Below, one piece after another: positions 13,630 to 22,618 of a DNA stretch of 22,618 bases (positions are counted from its first letter, which is position 1; each line of letters opens with the position of its first letter). This stretch comes from a virus. The notes below the pieces were generated by a model. That model was given only the letters and a program-made list of their open reading frames with translations, had not been told where the DNA came from and did not search any database. Location of the stretch: positions 1 to 22,618 of IMG/VR virus record IMGVR_UViG_3300038566_000032; one strand, given 5' to 3'. The position numbers and the translations under genes are program-made.

Positions 13630-13915
13630 GTCCCCATAGTTCTGGAATATCACCAAACTTAAATGCAAGAATAAAAGCAGCAGTCCAACCTAAAGCTTTC
13701 AACACTTTGATTACAGTTTTATACACATTAACATCTTCGTGTAGTTTATGTATACGTGCTGCAAGCTCCTCAGTAGTCTCTTGTTCCTTCCTTGCATGTT
13801 CTTTGAACATGTCCTTAAGCTCTGCTAGAGTCTCACTGTTCTGTTCTACAGTGGCCTTTAGGTAGCCCAGTTCTTCGTCAGACCGTCTACGTCTATCCTC
13901 TCCTTCCCAACTCAT
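13616..13915 (-). CDS. Coiled-coil protein with C-terminal membrane segment (lysis accessory)
   Basis: A 99-aa protein starting at ATG 13915, two bases beyond the endolysin stop. Residues 1-15 are highly charged (MSWEGEDRRRRSDEEL), and 16-68 form a coiled coil (LKATVEQNSETLAELKDMF, then LAARIHKLHEDVNVYKTV). One hydrophobic segment at about 73-90 (ALGWTAAFILAFKFG) ends near the acidic tail GHDDD. The layout recalls XhlA-type or spanin-like accessory membrane proteins, but neither a lipobox nor a signal peptide is present. It lies between endolysin and holin, so a role in lysis is likely. Alternative: a second, atypical holin. Confidence 0.6.
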   Translation of the reverse strand: MSWEGEDRRRRSDEELGYLKATVEQNSETLAELKDMFKEHARKEQETTEELAARIHKLHEDVNVYKTVIKVLKALGWTAAFILAFKFGDIPELWGHDDD

Positions 13916-13916
13916 C

Positions 13917-14264
13917 TCAGTATGTCCATATAAGATCAACTAGTTTATCTGGATCATAGTCTACGTGAACAAACCCATCACTAACACCAATCCTATCAAA
14001 ACCTGCTGCAATTAAAGAAGAAATAATATTCCAACGATGTCTGGAAGAAGGGCAGGCAATATCAGCTGCCCATCCCTTCGTATGACTACTTCCTGTAACA
14101 CCACCGATAGCTTTGTTATGCTCAGGACAACGATAGCCTGATGTAATGACAAAAGGAACAGAGGACAAGGCTCTGGCCTCATCCAATCGTTCTAAGAACT
14201 CTTCCTTCATTTCATTCTCTTGGCAACAAGAACATTCAAACTCATCTAATGTGAAATACCTCAT
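13917..14264 (-). CDS. Endolysin, peptidase M15 family (D,D/L,D-type peptidase)
   Basis: A 115-aa zinc peptidase that cuts peptide bonds in peptidoglycan. The conserved segments are SGYRCPEHNKAIGG (42-55), SSHTKGWAADI (59-69) and HVDYD (100-104). H61, D68 and H100 are the expected zinc ligands of the M15 (peptidase_M15_3-like) fold. There is no signal peptide, so export depends on the neighbouring holin. The start overlaps the stop of the upstream virion gene (ATGA). Its length is typical for a single-domain enzyme without a cell-wall-binding region. Confidence 0.88.
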   Translation of the reverse strand: MRYFTLDEFECSCCQENEMKEEFLERLDEARALSSVPFVITSGYRCPEHNKAIGGVTGSSHTKGWAADIACPSSRHRWNIISSLIAAGFDRIGVSDGFVHVDYDPDKLVDLIWTY

Positions 14265-16141
14265 ACATTAAACCCCGCCTTCCGTAGGACAGCTGTACGC
14301 TGCCTAGCTGACATATTGTTAAAGTCTTCTTGTGTTAATGTAGACAGATCATCAGGAAGTGCGTCTGCTTCTTCAGGAGCTTCTATAGCTTGTTCTTCTG
14401 GAGTTAGTTCATTAGTGGTGTCTTGTCCTGCACCTCCAACAAACACCTGGTCTCGTGTGAGAATACCAGCTTGTTCCATCTGAAGAACACTAGCTCCCAA
14501 CACTTGTGTCATCTCACCGACCTGCACCTGCCCCCTAATCTGACTAGGAGCACGACCTACAATAGAACTAGTTCCCGGATCAAGAACAGGATCACCAATA
14601 ACAGGCAAACCTCTATCATCAATAGTAATTGGAATATCTAACTCAGCAGCTCTGCGTTGAATCTCAATCCAAATCTGCTGTCTACCCTCTACAACAGCCT
14701 GCTTGCCACGAGGACCACCTTGTGTAGCAAGTTTCATTCCTTGTGCATGGCCTGCCTTAATAATATCAGCTACATCCCCAGAGGTTCCATCAATACGGTA
14801 GGTGTTGTTGTATTGTTGTACTTGAATCTCTGTAGCTATATTATCATTCCCATCAATCTGACTCTTACTAAGAATCAACCCATCATAGAACTTACGTTGA
14901 CTAGGAGACATTTGTAAGTCAGCACTAGAAGCATAGCCATTAGTTACTAGAGATGCCATATAACGACTAACTGATGTTTTGGCTTCAGCTATTGAATTAA
15001 TAGTTGGATTGTTGTCCATTATAATGCGTAGCTTAGTTTCATCACTTAAAATACGATTAAGTGAGTCAAAGTTCTGAGAGCCTAACATACCACCATTAGC
15101 AAGAGCACTCATTTGCTCAGCACTCATACCAGTTTGTGCTTCATACATACTGTCAGCAAGCTTGTTACGGTTGTTTAGTACATCCAAAGCACTACGTCCC
15201 TTCAAATACCCCTCATCGAATACAGTGGTTGTGTACCACTCTGCTTGTTTAACCAACTCAGCCTTCATAGAACGAATAGCAGCTTGATCAACCACCTCGT
15301 TACGAGCACGAGCCTCTGCTGCCTTTTGATCAATATGTAATAGTGTTTCTTGTAATGTTGTATTAACTTGGCTAGTATGCATAGCACGTTGATCATCAGA
15401 GAATGCATTACCCTGCTGTTGTGCTAATTGGGAGAATTGTAGATTGAGACGTTGCATTGAAATATCGAATGCTGTATTAACTTGATTCCCTAAGTTAGTT
15501 AGTGTCTTAATTCCTTGTTGAGTCATAGAGGCAACATACTGTTGCTTACCAATAAACTCACCAACCTTAGCTTCATCCCAGTCATTGCCATGCATGGCAT
15601 TCATCTGCTGTTCAATAGTTTGTCGCTGGGGATCAATAGCAAAAGCTGGAGATCGCCCTTGGTTGAATATGGAATTAATATTAGCTTGTATTCCTAAATT
15701 CTCTACACGAGCTAAAGCAGAACGTTGTAAAGCATTCATACGAATGCTGAACACTTTATCATTCAATACACCAGAACGTCTAGCTTGATTTAATGTATCA
15801 AATTGTCCCTGTAGTCCATCTAGTGTACGTTGCTCCTCTGGAGTTACAACACCATCAGCATGAATACCAGCAACAGTTGTATCAGCCTGTTCACGATCAA
15901 TCTGGAGCCGTGTACGCTCATCTTGTAGATCAAGGATGTTCGTAGCTGTATCGCCAACAGCTCGTCCTGCATCAAGCCTCTGCTGCTCTTTACGAGCAGC
16001 TTCAGCACTAGCACCAAAGGATGTTACAAGATTGGATAGTCCAGCTAATGCTCTAGCATCTGAATCATCCACCACCCCCCGTTGGGGGATGGATGCTGCT
16101 CTAACATTAGGGGCTTGTAGATCAGCTGTTAAATTAGCCAT
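14261..16141 (-). CDS. Internal virion protein (T7 gp15-like position), 626 aa
   Basis: A large soluble protein, glutamine- and alanine-rich, with long helical stretches and several coiled-coil-like regions (about residues 55-130 and 200-300). It starts on a TAATG overlap with the 1628-aa gene, with GGAG upstream. Its size and position after the gp16-like gene suggest it forms part of the ejection machinery, as T7 gp15 does, although T7 orders gp15 before gp16. No catalytic motif is visible. The C-terminal acidic, low-complexity tract (NELTPEEQAIEAPEEADALP) precedes a final conserved-looking segment. Function is inferred from context, not from direct similarity. Confidence 0.65.
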   Translation of the reverse strand: MANLTADLQAPNVRAASIPQRGVVDDSDARALAGLSNLVTSFGASAEAARKEQQRLDAGRAVGDTATNILDLQDERTRLQIDREQADTTVAGIHADGVVTPEEQRTLDGLQGQFDTLNQARRSGVLNDKVFSIRMNALQRSALARVENLGIQANINSIFNQGRSPAFAIDPQRQTIEQQMNAMHGNDWDEAKVGEFIGKQQYVASMTQQGIKTLTNLGNQVNTAFDISMQRLNLQFSQLAQQQGNAFSDDQRAMHTSQVNTTLQETLLHIDQKAAEARARNEVVDQAAIRSMKAELVKQAEWYTTTVFDEGYLKGRSALDVLNNRNKLADSMYEAQTGMSAEQMSALANGGMLGSQNFDSLNRILSDETKLRIIMDNNPTINSIAEAKTSVSRYMASLVTNGYASSADLQMSPSQRKFYDGLILSKSQIDGNDNIATEIQVQQYNNTYRIDGTSGDVADIIKAGHAQGMKLATQGGPRGKQAVVEGRQQIWIEIQRRAAELDIPITIDDRGLPVIGDPVLDPGTSSIVGRAPSQIRGQVQVGEMTQVLGASVLQMEQAGILTRDQVFVGGAGQDTTNELTPEEQAIEAPEEADALPDDLSTLTQEDFNNMSARQRTAVLRKAGFNV

Positions 16142-19100
16142 TAATTATCTCCGTCAATTGTATGTCTGAATGCTGGGTAGACATCACTACCATCTCTCAT
16201 ATATCCTTGGTAGAACTTCTGAGACTGTTTATCTAAGTCTGTCTTAGGACTGAATACACTATCTAGTACACGTTTCTTAACAGTACGTTGATCAACCTCA
16301 GAGAAAGGTGCTAAAATAGTCATCTCCTCTGATTTCAATCTATCAATATTACCATGCTGTAAGTAACGATTGTATGCTTTCTGTAATTCAGTTTTAGCAA
16401 ACCTAATCTCACGTTCCCGATCAATGTTAAAACTCTTCTGGTTGTAGTAGGCATCTTCAATATCGAAGTTAAATCCTAATGCTCTCATCCATAAAGTAGA
16501 GTCGTTCATTTGCTCAAAACGTTCTGGGGCAATCAGTGTTGCTCCTTGCTTACTCTGAAGTCCTATAGCATGTAGTGCTCTAACCTTACGAGCATTACTC
16601 CATGTACTAGTCATAGCTGCTATATCACCAGTGAATCCCATGACAAGGTAACCAGAGTTCTCCCAACTAGGTGTTGTCAATAGTACATCCACATTATGTG
16701 CAAAGTTAGTGACAACATCACCCCCTCGACGTAGCGAGTTAACAGAAGCACCTAATACATCATCAATACCTACACGAGTGTCGCCATCAATAATACCTTC
16801 CATCAATCCTCTAACAGCTTTAGATACAGGATTCTCTGAGAAGACCCCCTGAACCAAACTAGCAGAAGTGGAGAAGTTATTCTCAAAGCCTAGAGCAGCT
16901 GTGAATACACCCAGTACCCCTTCTTCAATACCTTCTAATAATGTTGGATTGTTTTCTGCAAACTCTTGGGGAGTAACTCCCATCATATCCGCAACATAAG
17001 AAGATAAATCTTCAGCAATTGGAATACCAATAGTTCCGTATAGAGCAAGCTGTCCTGTAAAGGCGGCAGCCTTCTCCTTACCAGTCCACTTAGCACTACC
17101 ACCAATAGCTGTAGGTAGAATGTTCTCAATAAACTTAGCCTGTACTTGTAAGAACTGTGTAGGAATACCTAACACACCCTGCTGCCATCTAGCTGAGTTA
17201 GCTGTAGACAAGTCCATAGTTAGTCGTGTAGTTTCATCAGAAAGCTGTCTAGCTGTAGCATCCTTTCCTAAACGACGACGAGCTATGTTCCATGCCATGA
17301 TACGAGATGCTAATTCACCTTCCTTGAAGAACACTTGTCCTGCTTGAGCAGCCTTACGGAATGTCTTAAAGGATTGATGTGCTACACCAGTAGCATGATT
17401 GTTCCAATCACCCTGTCGAATAATACCATCAATCAAACCAGATTGTTTAAACTTCTGAATACTATCAACAAAATCATCACTATCCATTCCCGGATTAAGA
17501 TCAGCATACTTACGCCATACAGCAGGACTGTCTGAGAAGATGGCTGCTCGCATTGCCATACTATCAAGCATAGCTGCTGGGGCATGTTGGGGACTGACAC
17601 TAACAGCAATTGCAGCATTCTGTGCCTGTACAAACAACTGTCGAATGTTAAACCATCCCAAGTGTAAGTTGAATGTAGTGCCCTTTAGTGCTGTAATCGG
17701 ATCACCGTTGATGTTATTCAATACCCATTCACGAGGCTTACCACCAATAATAGACTTCCCATACATCTTATCAGCCAACTCTGCCATCCAAGATGATGTA
17801 GCTAGTTCTTCATTAGTTGGTACACCAGCCATATCAGCTATGTATGTACGTACAGCTTCCATATCAGCGTTCTGCTGACCGGATAGTCCTGTAGCAGATT
17901 GTCTATCACGGAAGTTAACCTTACGTGCAGCATCTTCCTTACCATCAGCCTTTAGCATAGTAGATACAGTATTTTCCCACTCCTTAGCCAAACCAGAACG
18001 ATATTCGTTTAGTGGAATAGTATTGGAAATTGATTGGATGTAACTCTCTGTTGCATCATTAACGGACACACGTTCTGCTTTACGGAAAGCGTCTTCTCCA
18101 TCTCTAACCAACAGGGGCTTCTTACTACGAGTGCCTGTATACAGTCCACCAAATCCATTAGCGTTCTCTACAAGAGATTCACTAGTGTCCAACTCACTGT
18201 CACGTTTAACAGCATACTGAATACCATCCTCTCCCTCATCTGTGGCTTTAGCAGCCCACTGTTGAGCAAGTTCTTTAGTTTCTGCTGCATATAGTGTTGT
18301 ATTGTCTACATCACTCTTAACAAACCAATAGCCTTTACGGTAGATACGTGGAACATATCCTTTAGTGTAATTCAATACACGAGGGGGTAATCCTGCTAGC
18401 TTGGATTGTGAAGCAGCATCAGCTGTGTTCATAATACCATATCTAACTTTCTTACCTTTAATAACACGAGGCTCTAGAAGACGTACATATTCAAAGCCGT
18501 TGTTCTCAACAAAAGCACTAGCGGTGTTCTTATTAATATACTTAGCTCGTTTGTTAGCGTCTGCTGTTACATCAAAGATGAATTCATCAGTGGAACGTGC
18601 AACCTGCTCTGGGGTAGCTTTAGAGGCTACCAACTTCTGCACAACACCTTTGCTGTTCTTGTAAGAGAGTTCTTCCATTCCCTCAAACTGCATTTGTCTA
18701 CGCATATAATAATCACGCATAGAATGCATTTCATCGTAGAAGGCTCGTTTGGCGAAGTATGCATCAATAACATCACGATCAAACTTCTTCTTACCAACAG
18801 AAGCTAACTCAACAGTACCATCTAGTAGTTCACGGAAAGTGAATACACGATGCTCTTCATCTCCAGCCATCAACAAACTATCTACTTCTAAGCTCTGTTG
18901 TTTAGATAGGCCTTTCTCAATGTCTTTAAACTGTTGCCCTAATGCATTAATAGAACGAGCCACTTGGTCTTGTGCGACCTTGATGTCATCAACCATTGTC
19001 TGCTTATAGTTCTGTAGCATAATACGGGGACTAGCTACATTACGCTTAACACTAGCAATAATTGAATTACTAGCGGTTGCTGTAGATTCGAATACACCAA

Positions 19101-21027
19101 TATCATTAACAGTCCAAGTATAGTCTAGCTCTTTATCTACACCATCTAATGCATACTTAACACGGAAGCCTTTATCAGTTTTAGCTGGAATACCTATACT
19201 AATCTCCTGACCAGCAACACGAGCAGCCTTTTGTAGGTCTTCTACAACACTAGCCTCAATCTTACCCATCTGTTCATCAGATAGGGCATGGGGTGCCATA
19301 GCATCCAATTCATCAGCAAGCTGTCTCATAGGAGCAACTACAGCAGCTTTCAGTTGATTAGCATACTCCTCACTAACACCATATAGCTCTGGATTATCAA
19401 TTAGTTTATTATTATGTGTGGCCTTCTGTAGTGTGTCATTAGTTAGAAGTTCTGATCCTCCAGAGCGAGCTTTAGCTGCTTCTCTAAGCTTACTGCCTAT
19501 TTCATCAGAAGCCCCAGCACGGATAGCTAATTCTTTAGTAACCTTCTCAGCTACAATAGCATCAAATTGACCACGCATCTCATCAGGGATAATTCCCTGT
19601 TCCAGCCTAGACAGATTAGCTCTAGCTGCTTGTTTAGGAACATTCAGCTCAAGTTTTAATTGACGAATATCAATCTGTGTCTCAAGCGCTTTAATCCTAT
19701 CCTTAGTGGATGCAATCATCTCTTGTACAGCACCACGAGCTGCTGCATTGTGCCTAACACTCTTCATGGAGGTTTTAGCTACTTGTAAGGCTCTCTGAGC
19801 CGATTCTAGCTTGAATTGTAGGCTACGTATACCCTTGGTTAAGTTACGGCGTTCTCCTCGTGAGAGGCCTTCAGCTGCGTCCTGAGCCACACTATCAATC
19901 ATCTGCTGTGTGGTTGTCTTACGCGCTCGCTGTACAGCATCACTAATGTCATCCATAGCTCCTACAGAAGTTTCTGGGGAAACATGCACATCAGCACTAC
20001 CTGCTGCATCTTGTTTAGAGATACCTGTTGGGGTTGCATCATCAACCTTACCAGCTACAGCTGTAGTAGTGGCAGCAACTTCATCATTACCCATCTGCTT
20101 ATACTGCTTGCCAATATTACGAGTGGCGGCAGCAGCCTTACCCATATTGAATAAAGCACGAGCACCCTGTGCTGCTTCGAACACAAAGGTAGCATCTAGG
20201 AAGCCAGACAATACCACCTCAGATAACGCATCAGGATCAAACAGAAGCTCAGTGAATGCTAAGGCAGACATTTGATTGTCAGCCGCTGCTTCCATAATGC
20301 GAGGGTGCCACTGTTCTTGATAAACAACACGTTGCTCTTCAGGATCAAGTCGTTGGAATGCATAAGCTGCTTCTACAAACTCAGACATACCACCAAAGGT
20401 TTTACCAACAACTTCATTGATATCTTTAGTGAAGGCGAGAGGTAGGATGTTCTCACCAAAGTCTGTAGCTACGTCATAGAAGGAACGTTCTCCCATATCT
20501 TCAATAACAGTACGTACAGCTTCTTGACGAGCCATCTCTTTACGAACCATTAGTTCATCAGTGGAGCCTGTAGCGTACAAGTCTGCTTTCATACGTTCTA
20601 TACCATCACTATCTAGGTATAGTCCAACAGAAGCATTCACTTCATTCTGGATTTGTGTGAAGTCTGGGAGTGATTCTACAGGAACACCTGCCTCAACTGA
20701 TCTACGAATCTGTTCATTGATTAAATTAAGAGCATCTTGTTCTACTTGTGCTGTATAATTTAATTTAGCTTCATCATAAACAGCATTCAGATCAGCACCA
20801 CCTTCCAATTGGCCTAGTGTATTCTGATACTCATCAATAGGATTTGTACCATTAACACCTGCCTGCAAGTAAGCAACATTAGCTGCTAAGTCTTGATTAG
20901 CTCGAAAGTTACGTGCTGATGTCTGAATACTATCCAGAAGAACAGAGGCAGTAGACTGCTCTGGAGCACTAAATGTATTGTCCTCGAAATCAATCACTTC
21001 ATCTAGATTAATTACAATCTCTGCCAT
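16141..21027 (-). CDS. Large internal virion / DNA ejection protein (T7 gp16-like), 1628 aa
   Basis: By far the largest gene in the window. After an acidic N-terminus (IVINLDEVIDFEDNTF), the protein is mostly helical, with a long charged segment of coiled coil at roughly residues 340-480. An ordered region at about 1,100-1,260 contains WVLNNINGDPITAL, TTFNLHLGWFNIRQLFVQAQ and the hydrophobic ALYGTIGIPIAED. The size fits T7 gp16 (1,318 aa), which enters the cell envelope to carry DNA. I see no lytic transglycosylase signature at the N-terminus, where T7 gp16 has one. GAGG at about 21040 supports ATG 21027. It shares a leftward operon with the 154- and 626-aa virion genes. Confidence 0.8.
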   Translation of the reverse strand: MAEIVINLDEVIDFEDNTFSAPEQSTASVLLDSIQTSARNFRANQDLAANVAYLQAGVNGTNPIDEYQNTLGQLEGGADLNAVYDEAKLNYTAQVEQDALNLINEQIRRSVEAGVPVESLPDFTQIQNEVNASVGLYLDSDGIERMKADLYATGSTDELMVRKEMARQEAVRTVIEDMGERSFYDVATDFGENILPLAFTKDINEVVGKTFGGMSEFVEAAYAFQRLDPEEQRVVYQEQWHPRIMEAAADNQMSALAFTELLFDPDALSEVVLSGFLDATFVFEAAQGARALFNMGKAAAATRNIGKQYKQMGNDEVAATTTAVAGKVDDATPTGISKQDAAGSADVHVSPETSVGAMDDISDAVQRARKTTTQQMIDSVAQDAAEGLSRGERRNLTKGIRSLQFKLESAQRALQVAKTSMKSVRHNAAARGAVQEMIASTKDRIKALETQIDIRQLKLELNVPKQAARANLSRLEQGIIPDEMRGQFDAIVAEKVTKELAIRAGASDEIGSKLREAAKARSGGSELLTNDTLQKATHNNKLIDNPELYGVSEEYANQLKAAVVAPMRQLADELDAMAPHALSDEQMGKIEASVVEDLQKAARVAGQEISIGIPAKTDKGFRVKYALDGVDKELDYTWTVNDIGVFESTATASNSIIASVKRNVASPRIMLQNYKQTMVDDIKVAQDQVARSINALGQQFKDIEKGLSKQQSLEVDSLLMAGDEEHRVFTFRELLDGTVELASVGKKKFDRDVIDAYFAKRAFYDEMHSMRDYYMRRQMQFEGMEELSYKNSKGVVQKLVASKATPEQVARSTDEFIFDVTADANKRAKYINKNTASAFVENNGFEYVRLLEPRVIKGKKVRYGIMNTADAASQSKLAGLPPRVLNYTKGYVPRIYRKGYWFVKSDVDNTTLYAAETKELAQQWAAKATDEGEDGIQYAVKRDSELDTSESLVENANGFGGLYTGTRSKKPLLVRDGEDAFRKAERVSVNDATESYIQSISNTIPLNEYRSGLAKEWENTVSTMLKADGKEDAARKVNFRDRQSATGLSGQQNADMEAVRTYIADMAGVPTNEELATSSWMAELADKMYGKSIIGGKPREWVLNNINGDPITALKGTTFNLHLGWFNIRQLFVQAQNAAIAVSVSPQHAPAAMLDSMAMRAAIFSDSPAVWRKYADLNPGMDSDDFVDSIQKFKQSGLIDGIIRQGDWNNHATGVAHQSFKTFRKAAQAGQVFFKEGELASRIMAWNIARRRLGKDATARQLSDETTRLTMDLSTANSARWQQGVLGIPTQFLQVQAKFIENILPTAIGGSAKWTGKEKAAAFTGQLALYGTIGIPIAEDLSSYVADMMGVTPQEFAENNPTLLEGIEEGVLGVFTAALGFENNFSTSASLVQGVFSENPVSKAVRGLMEGIIDGDTRVGIDDVLGASVNSLRRGGDVVTNFAHNVDVLLTTPSWENSGYLVMGFTGDIAAMTSTWSNARKVRALHAIGLQSKQGATLIAPERFEQMNDSTLWMRALGFNFDIEDAYYNQKSFNIDREREIRFAKTELQKAYNRYLQHGNIDRLKSEEMTILAPFSEVDQRTVKKRVLDSVFSPKTDLDKQSQKFYQGYMRDGSDVYPAFRHTIDGDN

Positions 21028-21053
21028 AATATCCTCTTATTCTTAAGTGTAGA

Positions 21054-21518
21054 TTACACACCGTCAAATGCGCTAAATCCACCTGCTGCATTAAATATAC
21101 TAGTACCCAGCCCAGCCACAGAACCAGCGAACGCTGCATTGCTCTGTGCATTAGCTGCATCAATATTAAAGATGGATGCTTGTCTGCTTAGCCCCTGTAC
21201 CGTGTCAATAAAACTTAGATTAGCACCAAGCTGTGTACCAACTTGGCTCGCTCCACTAACTGCTGAACTACTGCCTTGAATACTCTGCCCCACTGCTGTG
21301 GATTGTATCTGTGCTCGTTGTTGTCGTGCTTGTCTAACTTGTTGTCTTCGCTCACGAGCTGTTTGTGCATCACGAATACGTTGTTGTGTTTGTTCGCTAC
21401 GTGTCCGTGCTGCTGCTGCTCGCTTGCCCTGTTTACGTTGTTCTATTGTGCCTACAACTGCTGCTGTAGCACCTACGCCTCCAGCAATAGCGGCAATGGC
21501 TGTTGCTTCAAGTCCCAT
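21054..21518 (-). CDS. Internal virion protein (T7 gp14-like), 154 aa
   Basis: An Ala/Gly/Gln-rich protein. A hydrophobic N-terminal segment (ATAIAAIAGGVGATAAVVG) is followed by a very basic, heptad-like helix (residues 27-73, many Arg/Gln), and a final small-residue region (VAGLGTSIFNAAGG). This is the pattern of T7 gp14-type internal virion proteins, which insert in the outer membrane during ejection. AGAGG is embedded in the end of the upstream gene and supports ATG 21518. The 1628-aa gene follows after a 26-base gap, matching the gp14-gp16 module. Confidence 0.75.
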   Translation of the reverse strand: MGLEATAIAAIAGGVGATAAVVGTIEQRKQGKRAAAARTRSEQTQQRIRDAQTARERRQQVRQARQQRAQIQSTAVGQSIQGSSSAVSGASQVGTQLGANLSFIDTVQGLSRQASIFNIDAANAQSNAAFAGSVAGLGTSIFNAAGGFSAFDGV

Positions 21519-21520
21519 AA

Positions 21521-21823
21521 CTAAATCCTCTGTCTATATAAAACACTATCAGCGAATGTCAATATAGGCTCAAACCCAAACATACGCTGGAACTTATTGA
21601 CCTTCTCATCATGTAAAGGAATCAATGTAAATAATTCATCAATTCCCTTAGCTTTTAGATGCTGTTTAATAACAATCCAATCTTTCTTCCACTCCTTGAA
21701 CTTACTTAAGCTCCATTGATTCTCTCTAACTGTGAGATGAATCATACTAGTGCCTGCTGGAGTGGTTTCTAATTCTAAATCTGCCATTTCGTCATATGCT
21801 AATAGCATTCTTGGATTAGACAT
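21521..21823 (-). CDS. GNAT-fold-like small protein (T7 gp13 position)
   Basis: A 100-aa protein. ATG 21823 is chosen because GAGG lies just upstream and it overlaps the upstream stop by 8 bases. The C-terminal half (ELFTLIPLHDEKVNKFQRMF, ending GFEPILTFADSVLYRQ) resembles the last strands of a GNAT acyltransferase, including the peptide F-GFEP common to that fold. However, the acetyl-CoA-binding RxxGxG/A loop is absent. In T7-like phages the gene just before gp14 (gp13) is a small morphogenesis protein; a comparable role is likely. A working acetyltransferase is doubtful. Confidence 0.65.
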   Translation of the reverse strand: MSNPRMLLAYDEMADLELETTPAGTSMIHLTVRENQWSLSKFKEWKKDWIVIKQHLKAKGIDELFTLIPLHDEKVNKFQRMFGFEPILTFADSVLYRQRI

Positions 21824-22601
21824 TTCTACGTCCCTCCACGCTAACAGCCCATCCATAGATGTATTGGTCTTTACCCGGCTCTGTATCAAATCGTAGGCTT
21901 ATAGCCCTCCCAGAGCCTCTCAGACGGTTCTTAGTGGTTATTACAGCCCAACCATAATCAAACTCATCATCATCGCCAGAGGGCATGTAGAAGCGTGTCA
22001 GGCGATAGCCTTGGAATTGTTTTCCCCACTTACCACTATTAGCACTGTTAGCAAAGTCCCATTGAGCCTGTATCAAACAACTAGAAGCATTAGTAGCTTC
22101 TAAATTACCATCACTAATTTCCTCAAAACCTGTCTCGGTTCGTTTGAAATGCATAGTTAGATAGTTAACTTGTTTGCTACGTTGACTGTCTGCAAACAAC
22201 TCATATCCTGTGATTAGGAATGCCGCAGCATCCACACCAACATCATCGGCTGTTTTCCAATCTAGGAAGTCTGGTTCAATATAATGACTAAATGTAAAAC
22301 CATAATTACTACTTACAGCATTAGGCTTAATTGTTAAATACTTAGTTTGTGAAATACCACGACTACGTACTCTTTCACTAACTACAACATCCTCACCATT
22401 AACCTGAACAGGATCACCGTTAGCTACAACTTGTTGTGTAATAACAGATGCTAGAAAGTTTGGAGTAGGTAAGTATCCTGCTATATATGGACTATTACTA
22501 GATAGGTCATAAACAGTTGCTGTACTAAAAGCACCCAACACCGTATCTAGAGTAAGTTCTCTATTGTATTTATTTCTTAGTACACTGCCATCATACCCAC
22601 C
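21816..22601 (-). CDS. Tail nozzle / structural protein C-terminal part, 5'-truncated
   Basis: The frame runs to the edge of the genomic sequence without a stop, so the N-terminus is missing. The visible 261 residues are beta-rich, with repeated aromatic turns. They open GGYDGSVLRNKYNRELTLD, and later contain SSNYGFTFSHYIEPDFLDW, the strand-rich FQGYRLTRFYMPSG and YIYGWAVSVEGRRNV. Position immediately upstream of the gp13/gp14/gp16-like genes fits a T7 gp12-like tail nozzle (tail tubular B) protein, the next upstream gene in T7. No motif proves this. Calls of another beta-rich virion protein would also be reasonable. Confidence 0.55.
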   Translation of the reverse strand, partial: GGYDGSVLRNKYNRELTLDTVLGAFSTATVYDLSSNSPYIAGYLPTPNFLASVITQQVVANGDPVQVNGEDVVVSERVRSRGISQTKYLTIKPNAVSSNYGFTFSHYIEPDFLDWKTADDVGVDAAAFLITGYELFADSQRSKQVNYLTMHFKRTETGFEEISDGNLEATNASSCLIQAQWDFANSANSGKWGKQFQGYRLTRFYMPSGDDDEFDYGWAVITTKNRLRGSGRAISLRFDTEPGKDQYIYGWAVSVEGRRNV

Positions 22602-22618
22602 GATCGTGACTGGGAAAC
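22602..22618 (-). other. Synthetic amplification primer at right edge
   Basis: The last 17 bases are the exact reverse complement of bases 1-17, i.e. the same primer in inward orientation at both ends. They should be trimmed. The resulting inverted termini are not phage ITRs. Confidence 0.93.

Noticed and set aside
14423-21567. Numerous rightward open frames across the late block
   Set aside because: All are opposite to long, coherent virion genes, are low in recognisable domains, and look like mirror frames of Ser/Gln/Thr-rich coding sequence.
1-22618. CRISPR array, tRNA genes, insertion sequence or prophage attachment site
   Set aside because: No regularly spaced repeats, cloverleaf-like sequences, transposase motifs or integrase gene were seen on either strand by reading; a tRNAscan run would be the decisive check.

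Overview
The window reads as about 22.6 kb of a lytic, tailed double-stranded DNA phage with a podovirus (T7-type) virion. Moderately AT-rich genes are packed with 1-14 base overlaps (ATGA, TAATG), and almost no DNA is non-coding. No integrase, repressor or phage RNA polymerase is visible, and no tRNA was seen. Replication genes plus ribonucleotide reductase (RNR), ThyX and a metallophosphoesterase, facing a late block with T7-like internal virion proteins, resemble marine podoviruses of the SIO1/VpV262 (Zobellviridae-like) type. This placement is an inference from gene content; the host cannot be read from the sequence. The first and last 17 bases are the same synthetic primer in inverted orientation, so the piece is an amplified contig. 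The genes at both edges are truncated.

Bases 1-13,310 are transcribed rightward. A partial HELGH metallopeptidase-like gene and two small unknowns come first, then a DnaB-type helicase. The family A DNA polymerase follows in three pieces. These are an N-terminal cistron (3'-5' exonuclease), two unrelated small genes, and a C-terminal cistron that is itself interrupted by a 302-base group I intron inside polymerase motif B. Next come a putative OB-fold ssDNA-binding protein, a 5'-3' exonuclease, an HNH endonuclease, a metallophosphoesterase and a nucleotide-supply block. That block holds MazG-like NTP-PPase, ThyX, glutaredoxin, NrdA, NrdB, a zinc ribbon protein, a conserved-looking small protein and a second NTP-PPase.

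Bases 13,273-22,601 are transcribed leftward and meet the early block tail to tail near a perfect hairpin at 13,185-13,205. In transcription order (right to left) this late block has a truncated tail-nozzle/structural protein, a GNAT-like protein, and three internal virion proteins of 154, 1628 and 626 aa in the positions of T7 gp14, gp16 and gp15. An M15 peptidase endolysin, a coiled-coil membrane protein and a 3TM holin complete it.

The system works as a unit. RNR, glutaredoxin, ThyX and the NTP-PPases make and clean dNTPs, the helicase, polymerase and exonuclease copy DNA, and the leftward block builds the ejection machinery and lyses the cell. The most unusual part is the doubly disrupted polymerase. 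The breaks flank motif A and fall inside motif B, the most conserved parts of the gene, and a free-standing HNH gene lies about 2.2 kb downstream.
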